The position numbers and the translations under genes were made by a program. The notes below the pieces were generated by a model. The model ran no database searches. It saw only the letters and a list, made by a program, of their open reading frames with translations, and was not told the DNA's origin. Below are positions 1 to 9,179 of a stretch of 64,000 nucleotides of DNA, one piece after another. The number at the start of each line of letters is the position of its first letter. Position 1 is the stretch's first letter. The stretch comes from Streptomyces bicolor (lineage in GTDB: Bacteria; Actinomycetota; Actinomycetes; Streptomycetales; Streptomycetaceae), in contig NZ_JOFS01000001.1 in the NCBI RefSeq assembly GCF_000719285.1, positions 186,001 through 250,000 on the forward strand, given 5' to 3'.

Positions 1-329
1 ACGAGCACGCCCACGACGACGACGCCAACGACGACCCGCTGCTGGCCGAGGTCGCCGCGTCCGCGGTGGTCACCGCGCACAACCACGTCCTGCGGCGCTG
101 GCTGCGCGCGGGCGGCCAGGGTGACGTGGAGGCGCAGCTCGACCACGCCTTCGCGATCGTACGCAGGACGTTCGGGACGGGCATCGGGGCCGGCCGGGAC
201 ACCGCGCCACGTACGACGCAGGCCTCCGTGGCCTCGGAGGGGGAGGTACTGGTGGCGGTGGCCAGGACCGACGCTCCGCTCGACGAAGTGATGCGGACGA
301 TCGAACAGGCGCTGAAGGAGCGGGTCTAG
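1..329 (+). CDS. TetR-type regulator, C-terminal part (cut by window edge)
   Basis: Only the last 109 or so codons are present; the reading frame is open from the left edge. The visible part is a helical C-terminus with the segment HNHVLRRWLRAGG and a stretch ending in DEVMRTIEQALKERV, which resembles the ligand-binding end of TetR-family repressors ('W..G' before a final helix). The DNA-binding domain lies outside the window. It is co-oriented with the ethylmalonyl-CoA operon about 1 kb downstream and could be its regulator, but that is inference from position only. Confidence 0.55.
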   Translation, partial: EHAHDDDANDDPLLAEVAASAVVTAHNHVLRRWLRAGGQGDVEAQLDHAFAIVRRTFGTGIGAGRDTAPRTTQASVASEGEVLVAVARTDAPLDEVMRTIEQALKERV

Positions 330-438
330 GGAGTCGCCGAGCATCTCCCCGGTGGCTCCCGCACGGGAACCATTTCGTATGCCTGTCCGTCCTCCAGGTC
401 GACAGGATCTTCATGGTGCGCGACGGAAGTGAGTTGCC

Positions 439-657
439 ATGCAGGCGAACGACCCGACCAAGCTCGAAGCCACGCTGGCCGACGGGCGGCGCATGACCCT
501 GTCCCTTCCCTCGACGGACGCCAAGTGGGCCGCCGACGGCATCCAGGGCCTGCGCACCGTCGCGCCCACCCACACGGGCCGCGGCGAGGAACCCCCGGCT
601 CTGCCGGAAGAGCCCGCACTGCCGCTGCAGATCGCGCTGCTCGGTCTGGGGGCGTAG
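439..657 (+). CDS. small hypothetical protein (72 aa)
   Basis: Start chosen because GGAAG lies about ten bases before the ATG. The product is small with no membrane segment: a polar N-terminal half (TLADGRRMTLSLPSTD) and a proline-rich tail ending in LQIALLGLGA. No known family is recognised. It sits alone between the TetR-type gene and the ccr leader, so it may be an independent small gene. Longer frames on the opposite strand here have no plausible domain and look like GC-driven shadows. Confidence 0.5.
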   Translation: MQANDPTKLEATLADGRRMTLSLPSTDAKWAADGIQGLRTVAPTHTGRGEEPPALPEEPALPLQIALLGLGA

Positions 658-941
658 CGGTCCGGGTGGCCCGAGGCCGCGCCGCCTCGCCCCACCGCCG
701 TGCGGGCTGATCGATACGGCTCCCCCGCCCAACCCCGGTGACCCCGTGGCGCCGGCCTGATCCGCCGGACAACCCCTGACCCCGGCGCCGGCCGGGCCCA
801 GCATGTTCTACGGGCTCACCAAAGCTCCCTCCAGGTCATGGACAACGCCCTTGCGCGTGCGGAAGCCGCGGATGGTGATGGCCATGTACCTGGCGTGTCT
901 GGCAGATGCCCTCCAGGTGACCGATAGCACCCGATTAGCAC

Positions 942-955
942 CTACTCGCCGGTAG
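942..955. promoter_or_regulatory. inverted repeat, candidate operator upstream of ccr
   Basis: CTACTCGCCGGTAG has perfect CTAC/GTAG ends, sits two bases before a plausible -35 element, and lies in the only AT-richer patch of the gap. A TetR-family repressor encoded just upstream is a natural candidate ligand. The pairing is inferred from position. Confidence 0.35.
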
Positions 956-957
956 CT

Positions 958-986
958 TTGATCGATCATCGCTCATTTGTTACGTA
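958..986 (+). promoter_or_regulatory. candidate housekeeping promoter in the long ccr leader
   Basis: TTGATC and TACGTA are separated by 17 bases, a reasonable vegetative-type promoter for an actinomycete. It lies about 300 bases upstream of the ccr start, so a transcript from it would carry a long leader. The rest of the 627-base gap between the small gene and ccr shows no convincing gene; short frames at 1025-1284 are in phase or overlapping but lack ribosome-binding sites and family features. Confidence 0.35.
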
Positions 987-1284
987 AAGATTTCATCTGA
1001 GGGCAAGTTCTGGCACCCAGTGCCTTGTCAGGTGACACGCGGTGCCATACGTTGAAGGAGTCCGGGCGGCCGGCGTGCAGAGACCTTTCGTACGCCGGCT
1101 GTCCCCGCAAGCCCTCCCCGGGGCCTGCGCGCCCGGCGCCTGCGTCACAGGCAACCTCCCGCGCCACAAAGCGCTGCCGAACAGCACAACAGCCGAACCG
1201 ACGGCAATCACCAAAAACCCTCAGCAGCACCGACGTAACCCTCAGCACCCCTCCCTCAGGGTGCGCATCGCCGGAGGCAACACC

Positions 1285-2628
1285 GTGACCGTGAAGGACA
1301 TCCTGGACGCGATCCAGTCGCCCGACTCGACGCCGGACGACTTCGCCGCCCTGCCGCTCCCCGAGTCGTACCGCGCGATCACCGTGCACAAGGACGAGAC
1401 GGAGATGTTCGCGGGCCTTCAGACCCGCGACAAGGACCCGCGCAAGTCGATCCACCTCGACGAGGTTCCGCTGCCCGAGCTCGGCCCGGGCGAGGCCCTG
1501 GTGGCCGTCATGGCCTCCTCGGTCAACTACAACTCGGTGTGGACCTCGATCTTCGAGCCGCTGTCCACCTTCGGGTTCCTGGAGCGCTACGGCCGCACCA
1601 GCGAGCTGGCCAAGCGCCACGACCTGCCGTACCACATCATCGGCTCCGACCTCGCGGGCGTCGTCCTGCGCACCGGCCCGGGAGTCAACTCCTGGAAGCC
1701 CGGTGACGAGGTCGTCGCGCACTGTCTGTCCGTCGAGCTGGAGTCCAGCGACGGCCACAACGACACCATGCTCGACCCCGAGCAGCGCATCTGGGGCTTC
1801 GAGACCAACTTCGGCGGCCTCGCCGAGATCGCGCTCGTCAAGTCCAACCAGCTGATGCCGAAGCCCGGTCACCTGAGCTGGGAGGAGGCCGCCGCACCGG
1901 GTCTGGTGAACTCCACCGCGTACCGGCAGCTGGTCTCCCGCAACGGCGCCGGCATGAAGCAGGGCGACAACGTCCTGATCTGGGGCGCGAGCGGCGGACT
2001 CGGCAGTTACGCCACGCAGTTCGCGCTGGCCGGTGGTGCCAACCCGATCTGTGTCGTCTCCTCGCCGCAGAAGGCGGACATCTGCCGGGCGATGGGCGCC
2101 GAGGCGATCATCGACCGCAACGCCGAGGGCTACAAGTTCTGGAAGGACGAGAACACCCAGGACCCGAAGGAGTGGAAGCGCTTCGGCAAGCGCATCCGCG
2201 AGCTGACCGGCGGCGAGGACATCGACATCGTCTTCGAGCACCCCGGCCGCGAGACCTTCGGCGCCTCCGTGTTCGTCACCCGCAAGGGCGGCACCATCAC
2301 CACCTGCGCCTCGACCTCGGGCTACATGCACGAGTACGACAACCGCTACCTGTGGATGTCCCTGAAGCGGATCATCGGCTCGCACTTCGCCAACTACCGC
2401 GAGGCCTGGGAGGCCAACCGGCTCATCGCGAAGGGCAAGATCCACCCCACCCTGTCGAAGGTCTACTCCCTGGAGGAGACCGGCCAGGCCGCGTTCGACG
2501 TGCACCGCAACCTCCACCAGGGCAAGGTCGGCGTGCTGTGCCTGGCCCCCGAGGAGGGCCTGGGCGTGCGCGACGAGGAGATGCGCGCCAAGCACATCGA
2601 CGCCATCAACCGCTTCCGGAACATCTGA
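1285..2628 (+). CDS. ccr: crotonyl-CoA carboxylase/reductase
   Basis: The enzyme reductively carboxylates crotonyl-CoA with NADPH and CO2 to (2S)-ethylmalonyl-CoA, the key step of the ethylmalonyl-CoA pathway and a source of polyketide extender units. The GTG start is preceded by CCGGAGG and gives 447 residues, the usual Streptomyces length; an in-frame extension to position 1042 is rejected. It is a medium-chain reductase with the nucleotide-binding loop GASGGLGSYA (residues 234-243). CO2-site residues known from studied Ccr enzymes are visible: Asn in NYNSVW (81-86), Phe172-Glu173 in WGFETN and His367 in IIGSHFAN. It is the first gene of a five-gene operon, 18 bases before meaA. Identification is very secure. 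Confidence 0.97.
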   Translation: MTVKDILDAIQSPDSTPDDFAALPLPESYRAITVHKDETEMFAGLQTRDKDPRKSIHLDEVPLPELGPGEALVAVMASSVNYNSVWTSIFEPLSTFGFLERYGRTSELAKRHDLPYHIIGSDLAGVVLRTGPGVNSWKPGDEVVAHCLSVELESSDGHNDTMLDPEQRIWGFETNFGGLAEIALVKSNQLMPKPGHLSWEEAAAPGLVNSTAYRQLVSRNGAGMKQGDNVLIWGASGGLGSYATQFALAGGANPICVVSSPQKADICRAMGAEAIIDRNAEGYKFWKDENTQDPKEWKRFGKRIRELTGGEDIDIVFEHPGRETFGASVFVTRKGGTITTCASTSGYMHEYDNRYLWMSLKRIIGSHFANYREAWEANRLIAKGKIHPTLSKVYSLEETGQAAFDVHRNLHQGKVGVLCLAPEEGLGVRDEEMRAKHIDAINRFRNI

Positions 2629-2646
2629 GAGCAGTCGAGGTCATCA

Positions 2647-4695
2647 ATGACTGAGCGTCAGCCCGCCGAAGGCAAGCGGGAGAAGGACCGGCCGTGGCTC
2701 ATGCGGACCTATGCCGGTCACTCCACGGCCGAGGCGTCCAACGAGCTGTACCGGCGCAACCTCGCCAAGGGCCAGACCGGCCTGTCGGTGGCGTTCGACC
2801 TGCCGACGCAGACCGGCTACGACTCCGACCACATCCTCGCCCGCGGCGAGGTCGGCCGGGTCGGTGTGCCGGTCGCGCACCTCGGTGACATGCGCCGGCT
2901 GTTCCAGGACATCCCCCTGGAGCAGATGAACACCTCGATGACGATCAACGCCACCGCCATGTGGCTGCTGGCGCTCTACCAGGTCGTCGCGGAGGAGCAG
3001 GGCGCGGACATCACCAAGCTCCAGGGCACGACCCAGAACGACATCGTCAAGGAGTACCTGTCGCGGGGGACCCATGTCTTCCCGCCGGGACCCTCACTCC
3101 GGCTGACGACGGACATGATCGCGTACACGGTCTCCCACATCCCGAAGTGGAACCCGATCAACATCTGCAGCTACCACCTGCAGGAGGCGGGCGCCACGCC
3201 GGTCCAGGAGATCGCGTACGCGATGTCCACCGCGATAGCGGTTCTCGATGCCGTGCGCGATTCAGGGCAGGTCCCCGCCCAGAAGTTCGGGGACGTCGTG
3301 GCCCGTATCTCCTTCTTCGTGAACGCGGGCGTCCGCTTCATCGAGGAGATGTGCAAGATGCGGGCGTTCGGGCGGATCTGGGACCAGATCACGCGCGAGC
3401 GATACGGCATCGAGAACCCCAAGCAGCGCCGCTTCCGGTACGGCGTCCAGGTCAACTCCCTCGGTCTGACCGAGGCGCAGCCGGAGAACAACGTCCAGCG
3501 CATCGTGCTCGAGATGCTGGCCGTGACCCTCTCCAAGGACGCACGCGCGCGTGCCGTGCAGCTGCCCGCCTGGAACGAGGCGCTGGGTCTGCCCCGGCCC
3601 TGGGACCAGCAGTGGTCGCTGCGCATCCAGCAGGTGCTGGCGTACGAGAGCGATCTGCTGGAGTACGAGGACATCTTCGAGGGCTCGAAGGTGATCGAGG
3701 CCAAGGTGGACGAGCTGGTCGAGGCTTCGCTCGCGGAGATCGACCGCATCCAGGAGATGGGCGGCGCGATGGCCGCCGTCGAGTCCGGCTACCTCAAGTC
3801 GCAGTTGGTCGCCTCGCACGCCGAGCGCCGGGGCCGGATCGAGTCCGGCCAGGAGAAGATCATCGGTGTCAACGCCTTCGAGGGCACCGAGCCCAACCCG
3901 CTGACCGCCGACCTGGACACCGCGATCCAGACGGTGGACCCGGCCGTCGAGGCCCGGGTGATCGCGGGCCTCCAGCACTGGCGCGACACCCGCTACCAGC
4001 CGCCCTTCAACCACCCGCGCCCGTGCAAGGCGCTGGAGCGGCTGAAGGAGGCCGCGAAGGGCACCGACAACCTCATGGAGGCCACCCTGGAGTGCGCCCG
4101 CGCCGGGGTCACGACCGGCGAGTGGGCCGGGGCCCTGCGCGAGGTGTTCGGCGAGTTCCGGGCGCCGACCGGTGTGTCGTCGGCGCCGGTGGCCGTCCCG
4201 GTCGAGGAGGGCTCGGCACTGTCCGAGGTCCGCCGCAAGGTCGACCTCACGGCCAAGGACCTCAACGTCGGCAAGCTCCGCTTCCTGGTCGGCAAGCCCG
4301 GCCTGGACGGCCACTCCAACGGCGCCGAGCAGATCGCCGTCCGCGCGCGGGATGCCGGGTTCGAGGTGGTCTACCAGGGCATCAGGCTGACGCCGGAACA
4401 GATCGTGGACGCGGCCCTCGCGGAGGACGTGCACGCGGTCGGCCTGTCGATCCTGTCCGGTTCGCACGCCCAGCTGGTGCCGGACGTCCTGGAGCGGCTC
4501 CGTGTGGCCGGTGCCACAGATATACCGGTGATCGCCGGTGGCATCATCCCGAATGGTGACGCCGAGCAGCTCAGGGCCGCCGGAGTGGCCGCCGTCTTCA
4601 CCCCGAAGGACTTCGACATCACCGGAATCATCGGCCGCATCGTCGACGAGATCCGGAAAGCGAACAAGCTCGACCCCCTGGAGGTCCCCGCATGA
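2647..4695 (+). CDS. meaA: ethylmalonyl-CoA mutase (MeaA type, B12-dependent)
   Basis: This coenzyme-B12 mutase converts ethylmalonyl-CoA to methylsuccinyl-CoA. The 682-residue chain carries the methylmalonyl-CoA-mutase-like barrel in the first ~520 residues ([27 protein letters not shown]) and a fused C-terminal cobalamin domain with the DxHxxG base-off signature (D554-G-H-S-N-G559) plus later GS and GG motifs. The ATG follows GAGG and lies 18 bases after ccr; its stop overlaps the next start as ATGA. MeaA-type ethylmalonyl-CoA mutase is favoured over methylmalonyl-CoA mutase because it is a single chain and lies between ccr and a malyl-CoA lyase. Confidence 0.95.
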   Translation: MTERQPAEGKREKDRPWLMRTYAGHSTAEASNELYRRNLAKGQTGLSVAFDLPTQTGYDSDHILARGEVGRVGVPVAHLGDMRRLFQDIPLEQMNTSMTINATAMWLLALYQVVAEEQGADITKLQGTTQNDIVKEYLSRGTHVFPPGPSLRLTTDMIAYTVSHIPKWNPINICSYHLQEAGATPVQEIAYAMSTAIAVLDAVRDSGQVPAQKFGDVVARISFFVNAGVRFIEEMCKMRAFGRIWDQITRERYGIENPKQRRFRYGVQVNSLGLTEAQPENNVQRIVLEMLAVTLSKDARARAVQLPAWNEALGLPRPWDQQWSLRIQQVLAYESDLLEYEDIFEGSKVIEAKVDELVEASLAEIDRIQEMGGAMAAVESGYLKSQLVASHAERRGRIESGQEKIIGVNAFEGTEPNPLTADLDTAIQTVDPAVEARVIAGLQHWRDTRYQPPFNHPRPCKALERLKEAAKGTDNLMEATLECARAGVTTGEWAGALREVFGEFRAPTGVSSAPVAVPVEEGSALSEVRRKVDLTAKDLNVGKLRFLVGKPGLDGHSNGAEQIAVRARDAGFEVVYQGIRLTPEQIVDAALAEDVHAVGLSILSGSHAQLVPDVLERLRVAGATDIPVIAGGIIPNGDAEQLRAAGVAAVFTPKDFDITGIIGRIVDEIRKANKLDPLEVPA

Positions 4696-5651
4696 CCGTC
4701 AACCGTCTCCGCCCGCGGCGCTCCTGCCTGGCCGTGCCGGGCTCGAACCCCCGCTTCCTGGAGAAGGCCCAGGGTCTGCCCGCCGACCAGGTCTTCCTCG
4801 ACCTGGAGGACGCCTGCGCCCCGCTCGCCAAGCCCGAGGCGCGGCACACCATCGTCAAGTTCCTCAACGAGGGCGACTGGACCGGCAAGACGAGGGTCGT
4901 GCGCGTCAACGACTGGACGACCGAGTGGACGTACCGCGACGTCGTCACGGTCGTCGAGGGCGCCGGCCAAAATCTCGACTGCATCATGCTGCCGAAGGTG
5001 CAGACGGCCGAGCAGATCGTCGCGCTCGACCTCCTCCTCACCCAGATCGAGAAGACGATGGGCTTCGAGGTCGGCAAGATCGGCATCGAGGCGCAGATCG
5101 AGAACGCCCAGGGCCTCAACAACGTCAACGAGATCGCGACGGCGTCCCAGCGCGTCGAGACGATCATCTTCGGCCCGGCCGACTTCATGGCGTCGATCAA
5201 CATGAAGTCGCTGGTCGTGGGCGAGCAGCCGCCCGGCTACCCGGCGGACGCCTACCACTACATCCTGATGAAGATCCTGATGGCCGCCCGCGCCAACAAC
5301 CTCCAGGCGATCGACGGCCCCTACCTGCAGATCCGCAACATCGACGGCTACCGCGAGGTCGCCCAGCGCGCCGCCGCGCTCGGCTTCGACGGCAAGTGGG
5401 TGCTGCACCCCGGCCAGGTCGAGGCGTCCAACGAGATCTTCTCGCCCTCGCAGGAGGACTACGACCACGCCGAGCTGATCCTGGACGCGTACGACTACTA
5501 CACGTCCGAGGCGGGCGGCAAGAAGGGCTCCGCGATGCTCGGCGACGAGATGATCGACGAGGCCTCCCGCAAGATGGCTCTGGTCATCTCCGGCAAGGGT
5601 CGTGCCGCCGGCATGCAGCGCACCAGCAAGTTCGAGATCCCGGAGGCCTGA
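4692..5651 (+). CDS. malyl-CoA / beta-methylmalyl-CoA lyase (CitE-like)
   Basis: A 319-residue HpcH/HpaI-CitE-family aldolase. The N-terminus RRSCLAVPGSNPRFLEKA and FLDLEDACAP (metal-binding Glu/Asp) are typical, as are IEAQIENAQG and the C-terminal GFDGKWVLHPGQVEASNE. In the ethylmalonyl-CoA pathway this enzyme cleaves beta-methylmalyl-CoA into glyoxylate and propionyl-CoA and can condense glyoxylate with acetyl-CoA. The start overlaps the meaA stop (ATGA), implying translational coupling. Assignment within the CitE superfamily rests on the operon. Confidence 0.92.
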   Translation: MTVNRLRPRRSCLAVPGSNPRFLEKAQGLPADQVFLDLEDACAPLAKPEARHTIVKFLNEGDWTGKTRVVRVNDWTTEWTYRDVVTVVEGAGQNLDCIMLPKVQTAEQIVALDLLLTQIEKTMGFEVGKIGIEAQIENAQGLNNVNEIATASQRVETIIFGPADFMASINMKSLVVGEQPPGYPADAYHYILMKILMAARANNLQAIDGPYLQIRNIDGYREVAQRAAALGFDGKWVLHPGQVEASNEIFSPSQEDYDHAELILDAYDYYTSEAGGKKGSAMLGDEMIDEASRKMALVISGKGRAAGMQRTSKFEIPEA

Positions 5652-5656
5652 GCGCG

Positions 5657-6169
5657 ATGCAGTTCGGACGCACCTACGAGGAGTTCGAGGTCGGGGCGAC
5701 GTACAAGCACTGGCCGGGCAAGACGGTCACGGAGTACGACGACCACCTGTTCTGTCTCCTCACCATGAACCACCACCCGCTCCACATGGACACCAACTAT
5801 GCGGAGAAGACGACGGACTTCGGCAAGAACGTCGTCGTCGGCAACTACATCTACTCGCTGCTGCTCGGCATGAGCGTGCCGGACATCTCCGGCAAGGCGA
5901 TCGCCAACCTGGAGATCGAGTCGCTCAAGCACGTGGCGCCGACCTTCCACGGCGACACGATCTACGGCGAGACGACCGTCCTCGACAAGTGGCCGTCGAA
6001 GTCGAAGAACGACCGTGGCATCGTCTACGTCGAGACCAAGGGCTACAAGCAGGACGGCACGCTGGTCTGCGTGTTCCGCCGCAAGGTGATGGTGCCCACC
6101 GAGACGTACATCAAGGAGCGCGGCGGCGAGCAGCCCGGCCGCCCGGAGCTGAAGCAGCAGGAGAAGTAG
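5657..6169 (+). CDS. MaoC-family mesaconyl-CoA hydratase
   Basis: The 170-residue hot-dog protein contains the MaoC hydratase region: FCLLTMNHHPLHMDTNYA with the active-site His region, followed by VVVGNYIYSLLLGMSVPD. The expected reaction is reversible hydration of mesaconyl-C1-CoA to beta-methylmalyl-CoA. It starts only five bases after the lyase stop and is followed two bases later by the dehydrogenase, so it is firmly in the operon. The start was chosen at the ATG beginning MQFGRTYEEFEVG because that matches the domain boundary; the frame is open far upstream but not coding. It is shorter than the double-domain hydratases of some proteobacteria. Confidence 0.9.
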   Translation: MQFGRTYEEFEVGATYKHWPGKTVTEYDDHLFCLLTMNHHPLHMDTNYAEKTTDFGKNVVVGNYIYSLLLGMSVPDISGKAIANLEIESLKHVAPTFHGDTIYGETTVLDKWPSKSKNDRGIVYVETKGYKQDGTLVCVFRRKVMVPTETYIKERGGEQPGRPELKQQEK

Positions 6170-6171
6170 CC

Positions 6172-7377
6172 ATGGCGCGACTCGCCCAGACCGCCGGTCT
6201 GACCGACATCCAGCAGGAGATCCTCTCCACCGTCCGCGACTTCGTGGACAAGGAGATCATCCCGGTCGCGACCGAGCTGGAGCACCGCGACGAGTACCCG
6301 CAGCAGATCGTCGACGGCCTCAAGGAACTGGGCCTGTTCGGCCTGATGATCCCCGAGGAGTACGGCGGTCTGGGCGAGTCGCTCCTGACCTACGCCCTGT
6401 GCGTCGAGGAGATCGCCCGCGGCTGGATGTCGGTGTCCGGCATCATCAACACGCACTTCATCGTGGCGTACATGCTCAAGCAGCACGGCACGCAGGAGCA
6501 GAAGGACCACTTCCTGCCGCGCATGGCGGCCGGCGACATCCGCGGCGCCTTCTCGATGTCGGAGCCGGGCCTCGGCTCCGATGTGTCGGCCATCACGTCG
6601 AAGGCGGTGAAGGACGGCGAGGAGTACGTCCTGAACGGCCAGAAGATGTGGCTGACGAACGGCGGAACGTCCTCTCTGGTGGCCGTCCTGGTCCGAAGTG
6701 ACGAAGGACACCCCGAGGGCACCGCGCCCCACAAGTCGATGACGACCTTCCTCGTCGAGAAGGAGCCCGGCTTCGGAGAGGTCCGCCCCGGCCTCACCAT
6801 CCCCGGCAAGATCGACAAGATGGGCTACAAGGGCGTCGACACGACCGAGCTCATCATGGACGGCCTGCGAATTCCGGCCAATCGCGTGCTCGGCGGCGTC
6901 ACCGGCCGAGGTTTTTACCAGATGATGGACGGCGTCGAGGTCGGCCGTGTCAACGTGGCGGCGCGTGGCTGTGGCGTCGCTCAGCGTGCGTTCGAACTCG
7001 GCGTCCAGTACGCCCAGCAGCGGCACACCTTCGGCAAGCCGATCGCCCAGCACCAGGCCATCCAGTTCAAGCTGGCCGAGATGGCTACCAAGGTCGAGGC
7101 CGCGCATGCCATGATGGTGAACGCGGCACGCAAAAAGGACTCCGGGGAACGAAACGACCTCGAAGCAGGGATGGCGAAGTACCTCGCCTCCGAGTACTGC
7201 AAGGAGGTCGTCGAGGACGCCTTCCGGATCCACGGCGGCTACGGCTTCTCCAAGGAGTACGAGATCGAGCGCCTCTACCGTGAGGCCCCGATGCTGCTGA
7301 TCGGTGAAGGTACTGCCGAGATCCAAAAAATGATCATCGGTCGCAGGCTGCTCGAAGAGTATCGATTCCAGGGCTGA
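6172..7377 (+). CDS. acyl-CoA dehydrogenase, probable (2S)-methylsuccinyl-CoA dehydrogenase
   Basis: A 401-residue FAD acyl-CoA dehydrogenase. Visible blocks are FSMSEPGLGSDVS (FAD/substrate loop), MWLTNGG, the C-terminal RIHGGYGFSKEYEIER and GEGTAEIQ, the loop that normally carries the catalytic glutamate. In this operon the missing step is oxidation of methylsuccinyl-CoA to mesaconyl-CoA, which fits. The better-known proteobacterial enzyme is longer (an N-terminal extension), so this is a short form. A generic short-chain dehydrogenase cannot be excluded from sequence alone. Confidence 0.88.
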   Translation: MARLAQTAGLTDIQQEILSTVRDFVDKEIIPVATELEHRDEYPQQIVDGLKELGLFGLMIPEEYGGLGESLLTYALCVEEIARGWMSVSGIINTHFIVAYMLKQHGTQEQKDHFLPRMAAGDIRGAFSMSEPGLGSDVSAITSKAVKDGEEYVLNGQKMWLTNGGTSSLVAVLVRSDEGHPEGTAPHKSMTTFLVEKEPGFGEVRPGLTIPGKIDKMGYKGVDTTELIMDGLRIPANRVLGGVTGRGFYQMMDGVEVGRVNVAARGCGVAQRAFELGVQYAQQRHTFGKPIAQHQAIQFKLAEMATKVEAAHAMMVNAARKKDSGERNDLEAGMAKYLASEYCKEVVEDAFRIHGGYGFSKEYEIERLYREAPMLLIGEGTAEIQKMIIGRRLLEEYRFQG

Positions 7378-7387
7378 TTGTCCGGGT

Positions 7388-7424
7388 ACGGGGTGTTTTC
7401 TTGGAGAAGAAGATCACACCCCGT
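7388..7424. terminator. inverted repeat after the ethylmalonyl-CoA operon
   Basis: ACGGGGTGT and ACACCCCGT form nine perfect pairs around a 19-base loop, eleven bases after the dehydrogenase stop. The large loop and absence of a T-run make it a weak terminator candidate. The rest of the 170-base gap before psd shows nothing else clear. Confidence 0.4.
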
Positions 7425-7547
7425 CAACACTCTTCAGTAGCCGACTCGGCTTCCTGGCTTGCCCAGTTGTGGCCCGCGACCGGTACGATCCCGGGAAAGC
7501 CGCCGTCCCCTGATACCGCGCGGCATCATCCGCTACGAAGGTCATCC

Positions 7548-8207
7548 ATGCCCCACAGCCAAACCTCTGCACCACGCGACAGCCAGGTCGGCGGCGTACG
7601 CCTCGCGCGCGGAGCATCGCCGTGGCTTCTCCCGACCGTCGCCACCGCAGCCGTCAGCCTGCTGCGCGCTCGCCGCTCCGGCGTCGCCAAGGCCGTCGCC
7701 GTGCCCGCCACCGCTCTCGCGGCGGGCATGCTGTGGTTCTTCCGCGACCCCGAGCGCGAGATCGCCCAGGGCCGGGTCATCTCGCCCGCCGACGGTGTGG
7801 TGCAGAGCATCATGCCGTGGAAGGACGGCCGCACCCGCGTCGCGATCTTCATGAGCCCGCTGAACGTCCACGTCAACCGTGCGCCGCTCTCCGGCACGGT
7901 CACGTCCGTGGAGCACATCCCGGGCGGCTTCGTTCCGGCGTTCAACAAGGAGAGCGAGAACAACGAGCGCGTCGTCTGGCACTTCGACACCGAGCTCGGC
8001 GACATCGAGATGATCCAGATCGCCGGCGCGGTGGCCCGCCGCATCGTCCCCTACATCCCGCAGGGCACGAAGGTCGAGCAGGGTGACCGTATCGGTCTGA
8101 TCCGCTTCGGCTCCCGTGTCGACATCTACCTGCCCGAGGGCGTGGAGGTCGCGGTCGAGGTCGGGCAGAAGACCGTGGCAGGGGTGACTCGCATTGACCG
8201 TGATTGA
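7548..8207 (+). CDS. psd: phosphatidylserine decarboxylase (short, PSD-A type)
   Basis: It converts phosphatidylserine to phosphatidylethanolamine at the membrane. The 219-residue proenzyme has a hydrophobic N-terminal helix region (residues 25-65), then WFFRDPER, SPADGVV, MSPLNVHVNR and the self-cleavage site G188-S189 in RFGSRVDIYLPEG, where the serine becomes the pyruvoyl cofactor. The ATG at MPHSQTS is preceded by GAAGG and chosen over the in-frame upstream start. It overlaps pssA by 14 bases, so substrate and product steps are coupled. Confidence 0.93.
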   Translation: MPHSQTSAPRDSQVGGVRLARGASPWLLPTVATAAVSLLRARRSGVAKAVAVPATALAAGMLWFFRDPEREIAQGRVISPADGVVQSIMPWKDGRTRVAIFMSPLNVHVNRAPLSGTVTSVEHIPGGFVPAFNKESENNERVVWHFDTELGDIEMIQIAGAVARRIVPYIPQGTKVEQGDRIGLIRFGSRVDIYLPEGVEVAVEVGQKTVAGVTRIDRD

Positions 8208-9048
8208 TCCTGAGACCCAGCCGGGCTGGGTGCCCGAGGCCGACGAGGTCGACGAAGAGGAGGAGATGCCTCTTTCTCTCCGCCTGTCGATAGCGGACAC
8301 CCTCACCCTCGGCAACGCCACGTGCGGCTTCATGGCGGTGTACTTCACCACCACCGGCATCCTGATCCCGGCCCTCACCGGAAGCCAGGAGTCGGGCATG
8401 GCCCGCCACAGCGCGGCTACTGCGGTCATCCTGATGCTGTGCGCGGCGGTCTTCGACCTGTTCGACGGCCTGGTGGCCCGCAAGCTGCGCTCCTCCCCCA
8501 TGGGCGCGGAGCTGGACAACCTCTCGGACCTGATCAGCTTCGGCCTGGCGCCGGCGTACTTCGTCCTGGTCTACGGCATGGTCGCCGACGACGCGCACCA
8601 GCGGGTGGCGGCGGTCGGCGCGATCGTGGTGCTGCTCGCGGTGGTGTTGCGCCTCGCGAGATTCTCCTGCGTGACACCGCCGAACGGCATGTTCCAGGGG
8701 ATGCCGTCGCCGTTCGGCGCACTGACGGTCGTCGCGATCGTGCTCCTCGAGCTGCCCTTCGTGGCGACGCTGCTGGCGATCCTGGGGACGGCGTGGCTCA
8801 TGGTGAGCCGGGTGGAGTACCCGAAGCCGCGGGGCCGCCTCGCGGTGGCGATGCTCTCCTGGATCGTCCTGGCGATGGGTCTCCTGGCCGCCTGGGCCTT
8901 CGGCGCCCCCAGCGGCCAGCTGCTCCTCCAGACGGGCTGCGCGCTGCAGCTGGTGATGGGCGCGGTGATCCCGCTGTTCGCCACGGCCCGCCGGGTGAAC
9001 AACTTCCGCGACAACCGGCGCGAGGCGCGGGCGGCGCAGTTGCCGTAG
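8194..9048 (+). CDS. pssA: CDP-diacylglycerol-serine O-phosphatidyltransferase
   Basis: This integral membrane enzyme makes phosphatidylserine from CDP-diacylglycerol and serine. The CDP-alcohol phosphotransferase signature is visible: D91-G, A95-R, G104, D108 and D112 in the stretch from FDGLVAR to ELDNLSD. Several hydrophobic helices follow. The TTG start has AGGGGTG eight bases upstream; a GTG six bases later is the alternative. It directly follows and overlaps psd, giving a two-gene phosphatidylethanolamine unit. Confidence 0.92.
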   Translation: MTVIDPETQPGWVPEADEVDEEEEMPLSLRLSIADTLTLGNATCGFMAVYFTTTGILIPALTGSQESGMARHSAATAVILMLCAAVFDLFDGLVARKLRSSPMGAELDNLSDLISFGLAPAYFVLVYGMVADDAHQRVAAVGAIVVLLAVVLRLARFSCVTPPNGMFQGMPSPFGALTVVAIVLLELPFVATLLAILGTAWLMVSRVEYPKPRGRLAVAMLSWIVLAMGLLAAWAFGAPSGQLLLQTGCALQLVMGAVIPLFATARRVNNFRDNRREARAAQLP

Positions 9049-9064
9049 CGGTTCTACGACGGTG

Positions 9065-9098
9065 AAGGGGCCCCGAGCTGATCGGCTCGGGGCCCCTT
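9065..9098. terminator. strong hairpin between convergent pssA and glycerate kinase genes
   Basis: AAGGGGCCCCGAGC pairs perfectly over 14 bases with GCTCGGGGCCCCTT around a six-base loop. It lies 16 bases after the pssA stop and is positioned to stop transcription from both sides. Confidence 0.85.
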
Positions 9099-9102
9099 AC
9101 GT

Positions 9103-9159
9103 GTTGTCGGTCTCGGGTTGCGTTGTCGGTCTCGGGTCGCGTTGTCGTTCTCGGGCGGC
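9103..9159. repeat. three tandem 19-base repeats
   Basis: Units GTTGTCGGTCTCGGGTTGC, GTTGTCGGTCTCGGGTCGC and GTTGTCGTTCTCGGGCGGC follow one another without gaps just after the hairpin. Units 1 and 2 differ at one position; unit 3 at three or four. The role is unknown. Confidence 0.8.
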
Positions 9160-9179
9160 GAGGCGGGAAGAACCCGGCC

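Noticed and set aside
973..2595. 540-codon minus-strand frame opposite ccr
   Set aside because: The composition mirrors the ccr codons and no domain is visible; the plus-strand gene is certain.
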